NCBI GenBank assembly: GCA_009694165.1
Contig: SHVP01000036.1
Coordinates: 1 to 22,835 of the forward strand
Direction: 5' to 3'
Length of the DNA stretch: 22,835 nt
DNA from: Alphaproteobacteria bacterium
Lineage (GTDB): Bacteria; Pseudomonadota; Alphaproteobacteria; SHVP01
Shown piece by piece: positions 18,013 through 22,835 of the stretch. Under the pieces are notes generated by a model that did not search any database, was not told the DNA's origin, and saw only the letters and a program-made list of their open reading frames with translations. Position 1 is the first letter of the stretch. Each line of letters begins with the position of its first letter. The position numbers and the translations under genes are program-made.

Positions 18013-20247
18013 CTACTCCGCCGCCCGCGCGTGGCTGGCGTGCCGATCGGCGACCGTTGAAGCGTCGAACGTCAGGCGGACACAGGCGCCACCGCCCGCG
18101 CGATCCTCAAGTGTCAGTTGCCCCCCATGCTCCTCGACGATGCGGCGCACGATCGCCAGACCGAGTCCGGTGCCCTTGCTTCGCGTCGTGACATAGGGTT
18201 CGGTCAGACGCGAGCGTTCCTCCTGCGGAAATCCTGGTCCGGAATCTTCGACGATGATGTCGAGAATTCCATCCCGCACGAGAATGGCTAGGGCGACCTG
18301 AAACCGTCGCACCGGCTGCTCCCATTCTTCCAGCGCCTGCGCCGCGTTGATGAGCATGTTGCTGATCGCCTGACCCATCTGGCGGCGATCGCAGACGAGG
18401 CGCGCCGGGTAGCTGGGCCAATCCGACAAATACGTAATCGTTGGGTGTGCCACTTGCTCGGCGAACATGGCGTCCTTGGCGATGGCGACAACATCTTCCT
18501 CGCGGAACTCAGGCGCCGGCATGCGGGCAAAATTGGAAAACTCATCCACCATCCGGCGGATGTCTTCGACCTGACGAACGATGGTGTCGGTGCACTGCGA
18601 AAATACCTCGGGCGTCGTCGTAATCTCGCCGAGATATTTTCGCCGGAGGCGCTCCGCCGAGAGGCGGATCGGCGTTAGCGGGTTCTTGATTTCGTGGGCA
18701 ATGCGGCGCGCGATGTCCGCCCACGCGGCCCGCCGCTGTGCCGCGACAAGGTCAGAGATGTCGTCGAAGGTGACGACGTAGCCATTGATATGGTCACCGG
18801 TCCGTTCGCCAACGATCCGGACCAGCAGCCGGCGATTCTGGTTACGGCGTTCCAAATCGATTTCGTCCTCGACCAACCGACCGTCACGCGATTGAACGAC
18901 AGCAAAGAGCTCGGCCATCTCGGGGATAAGTTCGACCAAGGGCTTGCCCATTACCTCCTGCGCCGGGATGTCGAGCAGCTCGATAGCCCGCCGATTGGGC
19001 AGGTTGATCGCACCGAACTGGTCAAGCCCGATGACACCTGACGACACACCGGCCAGCACCGCTTCCGTGAATTGGCGCCGCAGGTCGATCTGGCGATTGG
19101 CTTCGATCAGGCGATCGCGCTGGCCCTCCAGTTCGTCGGCCATTCGATTGAAGGCTCGACTGAGGGTGCCGAACTCGTCTTCGCTTCTTCCCTCGGTGAC
19201 GCGGGCGGTCAAATCGCCGGTGCTCAATCGCTCGGTGGCTCGTACCAGGCCGGAAATCGGATGAACCAGGCGGTCGGCAATCAGGAGCCCTAGCCATACT
19301 GCTACGAACAACAACAGCAGCGCGATAACGAGAAACACGATGCCGAAATTGATCTGGATGCCGAGCAGCCCGCCCTGCCGCTCGCTGTATTGTTTCTGGG
19401 CTCTATCGAGGCGGTCCAGGTAGGCGAGCACGGTCGGGTCGAGATAGCGCCCGACGAGCAGGAACGAGTTGTCATGGCCGTCGATGCGCACCAGCGCATG
19501 GGCCCGATCCTCGCCGCTACGAAGAAACACGACGTCGCCGTTGCGCGCTCGGTTGATGGTCGCCGAATCGGGCGGCGTGGAGTCGAGCGAGAACGCAATC
19601 GCCGTGCGCGCGACGATGCGGTAGTCGCCGGTGACGATGATGGCCTCGGCCAACTTGCGCAGGTCGGCGTAACCCGACAAGAGCTGATTGCGGACGACAA
19701 ACGGACGCTGCAAGAAATTGGGATCGTCCCCGATCGCCTGCGCCACCGCGACGGCATCGGCGGCGATCGTCTTGCGATGATCCTCGACATAGGCCTGGGC
19801 GACGCGCTTGGATTCGTCCAACGCTGTAGTGACCGAATCGGCGAACCAAGCCTGGACGCCCTGGATGATGAACAGGAACGCGAATACGGCCAGCACCGCC
19901 GTCGGCGCCATGGCCATCACGGCCAGCAGCGCGGCCAAGCGTAGATGGAGGCGCGACCCGGCCGCGCCGCGCCGCCGTTCCCTCCACAGGCGAATCACCC
20001 GCTGAAGGACGGTCCACCCAAGAACGAGGAGCAGGACAAGGTCGGCGATGACGATCGCCCGCGCCGACCACCCACTCTCGTCAAACGGCCAAGTACGGTT
20101 GAGCGCCAAATAGGTGGCGATGCCCAACATCGGAGTGAGCAACGCCAAGCCATAGGCGAGATGCCGGTCCACGGTCGGCAACGGACCGTCGGAGGGCACT
20201 GGGTTGTGGCCCACGACGGCGGCTGGGGCAGGCGTTTTGGTGGTCAA
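18013..20247 (-). CDS. ntrY: nitrogen regulation sensor histidine kinase NtrY
   Basis: A 744-residue membrane kinase. Hydrophobic segments lie at about 31-49, 64-82, 103-130 and 299-324, with an extracytoplasmic sensor region at 131-298. A HAMP linker (about 325-378), a PAS domain (about 392-500), the phosphoacceptor domain with His518 in HEIKNPLTPIRLSAERL, and the ATP-binding domain follow. The N-box is around Asn634, and G boxes are DSGPGF and GTGLGLAIV. All kinase motifs are intact. The start is uncertain: the frame opens with TTG at 20247, which lacks a clear ribosome site, and a GTG at 20199 would shorten the cytoplasmic head by 16 residues without loss of any membrane segment. NtrX lies three bases downstream. 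Confidence 0.95.
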   Translation of the reverse strand: MTTKTPAPAAVVGHNPVPSDGPLPTVDRHLAYGLALLTPMLGIATYLALNRTWPFDESGWSARAIVIADLVLLLVLGWTVLQRVIRLWRERRRGAAGSRLHLRLAALLAVMAMAPTAVLAVFAFLFIIQGVQAWFADSVTTALDESKRVAQAYVEDHRKTIAADAVAVAQAIGDDPNFLQRPFVVRNQLLSGYADLRKLAEAIIVTGDYRIVARTAIAFSLDSTPPDSATINRARNGDVVFLRSGEDRAHALVRIDGHDNSFLLVGRYLDPTVLAYLDRLDRAQKQYSERQGGLLGIQINFGIVFLVIALLLLFVAVWLGLLIADRLVHPISGLVRATERLSTGDLTARVTEGRSEDEFGTLSRAFNRMADELEGQRDRLIEANRQIDLRRQFTEAVLAGVSSGVIGLDQFGAINLPNRRAIELLDIPAQEVMGKPLVELIPEMAELFAVVQSRDGRLVEDEIDLERRNQNRRLLVRIVGERTGDHINGYVVTFDDISDLVAAQRRAAWADIARRIAHEIKNPLTPIRLSAERLRRKYLGEITTTPEVFSQCTDTIVRQVEDIRRMVDEFSNFARMPAPEFREEDVVAIAKDAMFAEQVAHPTITYLSDWPSYPARLVCDRRQMGQAISNMLINAAQALEEWEQPVRRFQVALAILVRDGILDIIVEDSGPGFPQEERSRLTEPYVTTRSKGTGLGLAIVRRIVEEHGGQLTLEDRAGGGACVRLTFDASTVADRHASHARAAE

Positions 20248-20304
20248 AGGCTTTGCTGCACCACGAGGGGCGATACGCCGCCCGGCTACTGTTGCATTAT
20301 TACA

Positions 20305-21729
20305 TCACTTGTCGCCGCGGACCACCTGAATCTGTAGGTCGCGGATCTTCTTACGCAATGTGTTCCGGCTGAGCCCCAGGAGATCGGCGGCGCGAATCTG
20401 ATTGCCTTGGGTTGCGCGCAGGGCCAGTTCGATCAGTGGTCGTTCGACCTCCCGCAACACCCGCCCGTGGAGACCTCGCGGTGGCAAATGGTTGGCGTGC
20501 GCGGCGAAGTAGCGTTCGAGATGGCGCTGCACCGAGGCGGCCATGTTTCCCTCGCCTTGTTCCGAGGGCGCGCCCGGTTCTTTGGCGAGCGCCGGTTCGA
20601 TCGCATCGACATCGATCACGTCGCCGGGAACCAGAACAGCCACGCGCTGAATGAGATTCTCAAGTTCGCGAACATTGCCCGGCCAACGATAGGCTTGCAG
20701 GCGCTCCACCGCCTCGGGTGTCAGCCGCTTTGGCCCCTGCCCCGCGGTTGCGGCCTGCGCGAGAAAATGGCGAACGAGGTCCGGCAGGTCGGAGAGGCGT
20801 TCCCGCAGCGGCGGCACGCGCAGCGGTACGACGTTTAAGCGGTAGTACAGGTCCTCGCGAAAGAGCCCTTGATCAACCAGCGTTCGCAACGGTCGGTGGG
20901 TGGCGGCGATGATTCGCACGTCGGCGCGCGACGATGTCGTGCCCCCCACGCTCGTGTACTCCCCCTCCTGCAGCACGCGCAGCAACCGGGTTTGGGCTTC
21001 GGTCGGCATGTCGCCGATCTCGTCGAGGAAGAGCGTGCCTCCGTCGGCTTGGGCGAAACGGCCGACATGGCGCAGCGCGGCACCGGTGAACGCTCCCTTC
21101 TCATGGCCGAAGAGCTCGCTCTCGATCAACTCGCGCGGGATCGCCGCCATGTTGATGGCGACAAACGGCCGATGCTTGCGCCGCCCGAAGTCGTGCAGGG
21201 CCCGGGCGACCAGCTCCTTGCCGGTGCCGGATTCGCCGCTGATCAATATGGTCAGGGCGGTATTCATCAAGCGGGCGATCAGACGGTAGATTTCCTGCAT
21301 GGCCGCCGAGCGCCCGACTATGGGCAGGTCATCGGCCGGCAGCGGCGCCCCGGCGTCCGGCAACTTCTTCTGTGCAAGAGACTTGTTAACGATAGACGTC
21401 AATACATTGATATCAAAAGGTTTTGGCAAATACTCATAGGCGCCCCGCTCGGCCGCCCGCAGGGCCGTCATCATGGTGTTTTGGGCGCTCATGACGATGA
21501 TCGGCAGGTCCGGCCGCAGGCGCTTGATCCGTGGCACGAGATCGAGACCATCCTCGTCGGGCATGACCACGTCGGTGATGACGAGGTCGCCCTCGCCCGC
21601 TTCGATCCAGCGCCACAGCGTAGCCACCGTGCCGGTCGTCCGGACCTCATACCCGGCGCGTCCCAGGGCTTGGCCGAGGACCTTGCGGATCGCCGTGTCG
21701 TCGTCCGCGATGAGAACCACCGCGGTCAT
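20305..21729 (-). CDS. ntrC: nitrogen regulation response regulator NtrC
   Basis: A 474-residue sigma-54-dependent activator of nitrogen assimilation genes, phosphorylated by NtrB. The receiver domain has Asp10/Asp11, Asp53 and Lys103. The AAA+ domain has Walker A GESGTGK (165-171), an intact GAFTGA loop (212-217), Walker B TLFLDE (232-237) and the WPGNVREL motif near residue 349. A Fis-type helix-turn-helix closes the protein (about 443-464, [20 protein letters not shown]). The ATG at 21729 has the ribosome site AGGGGAAG and overlaps the ntrB stop in ATGA, so the pair is translationally coupled. The frame extends upstream to 21804, but the family N-terminus begins here. Confidence 0.98.
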   Translation of the reverse strand: MTAVVLIADDDTAIRKVLGQALGRAGYEVRTTGTVATLWRWIEAGEGDLVITDVVMPDEDGLDLVPRIKRLRPDLPIIVMSAQNTMMTALRAAERGAYEYLPKPFDINVLTSIVNKSLAQKKLPDAGAPLPADDLPIVGRSAAMQEIYRLIARLMNTALTILISGESGTGKELVARALHDFGRRKHRPFVAINMAAIPRELIESELFGHEKGAFTGAALRHVGRFAQADGGTLFLDEIGDMPTEAQTRLLRVLQEGEYTSVGGTTSSRADVRIIAATHRPLRTLVDQGLFREDLYYRLNVVPLRVPPLRERLSDLPDLVRHFLAQAATAGQGPKRLTPEAVERLQAYRWPGNVRELENLIQRVAVLVPGDVIDVDAIEPALAKEPGAPSEQGEGNMAASVQRHLERYFAAHANHLPPRGLHGRVLREVERPLIELALRATQGNQIRAADLLGLSRNTLRKKIRDLQIQVVRGDK

Positions 21730-22835
21730 GTCTTCCCCTGGCGCGCTTCTGGAGCGACTGGAAAACGCACACGAAACACCGTGCGGCGAGCCTCGGATTC
21801 CCACTCCACGACGCCACCGTGATCTTCGACGATCTTGGCGACGAGCGGCAGGCCGAGGCCGGTGCCCCCACGCTTGGTCGTGATGAACGGGTCGAACAGA
21901 TGGGCGCGAACATCCTCGGGAACACCCGACCCGTTGTCCTGCACCGCGACCTCAAGTGGCAAATGCAATCTTGCCTCGCTTCCGGGCCGGGTGAGTCGGA
22001 GGCCATGACGATAGGCAGTCGACAACACCACTTCTCCGCCGCGTGGCTCGGTCGCTTCGACGGCGTTCTTGACCAGGTTGAGGAATGCCTGAACCAACTG
22101 GTCGCGGTTGCCCGACACCGGTGGCAACGACGGGTCGTAGCTCTCGCGAAAGGCAACGCGACTGCCAAATCCCGCCTGGGCGACGCGGCGAACGTGCTCG
22201 ATGATTTGATGAATGTTGATGGCCTCGCGTTCCAATGGGCGGCGGTCGGCGAACATCTCCATGCGATCGACCAGCGCGCAAATGCGATCGGTCTCGTCGC
22301 AAATGAGTTGCGTCAGTTCCCGATCGGCCCCGCTCGCCCCCTGCTCCAACAACTGCGCTGCGCCGCGAATGCCCGACAACGGATTTTTGACCTCATGGGC
22401 CAGCACCGCCGCCATCCCGGTCACCGATCGGGCGACGCCGCGCGAGGACAGTTGCAGGTCAAGTTTGGAGGCGATCGCCGTCGGCTGCATCGACAGCACG
22501 ACGGCTCCGGGACTTTCGGGGAGCGGCGTGATCTGCAGACTGACCTCATGCGGTCCGGTCCGGTGGGTGTCGAAACGGGCGCCATGCTCGTGGACGGCGG
22601 CTTGCGTGGCCTGGACTTGGCGAATGAGCCCGAGCAGAGGGTGATCGGCAGGTACGATCTCGGTGATCGTCGCGTTCTGCAGCAGACCGGCGCCGACGCG
22701 GAAAAACTGTTCGGCTGCCGGATTCATGTAGCGGATGCGCAGGTCGCCGCCGATAGCCAGCACCGGATCGGGCAAGGCACCCAGCACGCTGCCGCTGTCG
22801 AACGTCGCCCCCATTAACGCGTCGATCCCAACCAT
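21726..22835 (-). CDS. ntrB: nitrogen regulation sensor kinase NtrB (GlnL)
   Basis: A cytoplasmic histidine kinase that, under control of PII proteins, phosphorylates or dephosphorylates NtrC. An N-terminal PAS domain (about 15-115, with [26 protein letters not shown]) is followed by the phosphoacceptor helix [21 protein letters not shown] with His147. The ATP-binding domain has the N-box [11 protein letters not shown] and the G boxes DNGSGVP and [10 protein letters not shown]. The 369 residues fit the normal length of about 350-380, and the ATG occupies the last three bases of the window, so the gene may be complete, but a start further upstream cannot be excluded. The dusB/nifR3 gene usual before ntrB would lie just outside. 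Confidence 0.95.
   Translation of the reverse strand: MVGIDALMGATFDSGSVLGALPDPVLAIGGDLRIRYMNPAAEQFFRVGAGLLQNATITEIVPADHPLLGLIRQVQATQAAVHEHGARFDTHRTGPHEVSLQITPLPESPGAVVLSMQPTAIASKLDLQLSSRGVARSVTGMAAVLAHEVKNPLSGIRGAAQLLEQGASGADRELTQLICDETDRICALVDRMEMFADRRPLEREAINIHQIIEHVRRVAQAGFGSRVAFRESYDPSLPPVSGNRDQLVQAFLNLVKNAVEATEPRGGEVVLSTAYRHGLRLTRPGSEARLHLPLEVAVQDNGSGVPEDVRAHLFDPFITTKRGGTGLGLPLVAKIVEDHGGVVEWESEARRTVFRVRFPVAPEARQGKT

Noticed and set aside
20869..22817. Long plus-strand frames opposite ntrC and ntrB (317 and 332 codons)
   Set aside because: They are complementary to the kinase and regulator genes, show no family motifs and have no ribosome sites worth noting.

Overview
The window looks like core chromosome of a GC-rich alphaproteobacterium, most likely from the Rhodospirillales or a near relative. 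The reasons are the minus-strand order ntrB-ntrC-ntrY-ntrX-trkA-(D-amino acid aminotransferase)-hfq-hflX, which is characteristic of that group, a Usg family gene, a CIRCE-controlled groESL operon, and frequent GTG starts. I assign no genus. Nothing here looks like a phage, transposon, CRISPR array, toxin-antitoxin pair or defence island, and I saw no tRNA or rRNA.

Region 1 (2-8087, plus strand) is a compact string of genes. Three cell-wall genes come first: the 3' end of an MltB-type lytic transglycosylase, rlpA, and a D-Ala-D-Ala carboxypeptidase. They are followed by tmk, holB, metG, tatD, a metallo-beta-lactamase-fold hydrolase and a NUDIX hydrolase. From tmk on, the genes overlap or sit at most 26 bases apart, so they are probably co-transcribed and translationally coupled. 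A 193-base gap with an AT-rich block follows, then mazG (8281-9108).

Region 2 (9105-12541) holds an inositol monophosphatase family gene broken by one in-frame stop codon, then groEL and groES on the minus strand. The groESL operon carries a clear CIRCE operator, a promoter resembling the RpoH type, and a perfect-stem terminator. A small usg gene points the other way. Two tail-to-tail junctions (mazG with the phosphatase, usg with hflX) are extremely tight.

Region 3 (12545-22835, minus strand) is the nitrogen and redox regulatory cluster. NtrB-NtrC comes first, then the membrane sensor NtrY with NtrX, whose sigma-54 contact loop is lost. TrkA (potassium uptake), a D-amino acid aminotransferase, Hfq and HflX follow. 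NtrB begins at the last bases of the window.

Most of the window is well-known housekeeping sequence. The points most worth checking are the nonsense codon in the phosphatase gene, the doubled GGM tail of GroEL, the degenerate NtrX loop, the placement of usg, and the AT-rich structured leader before mazG. I found no convincing evidence of a previously undescribed system.
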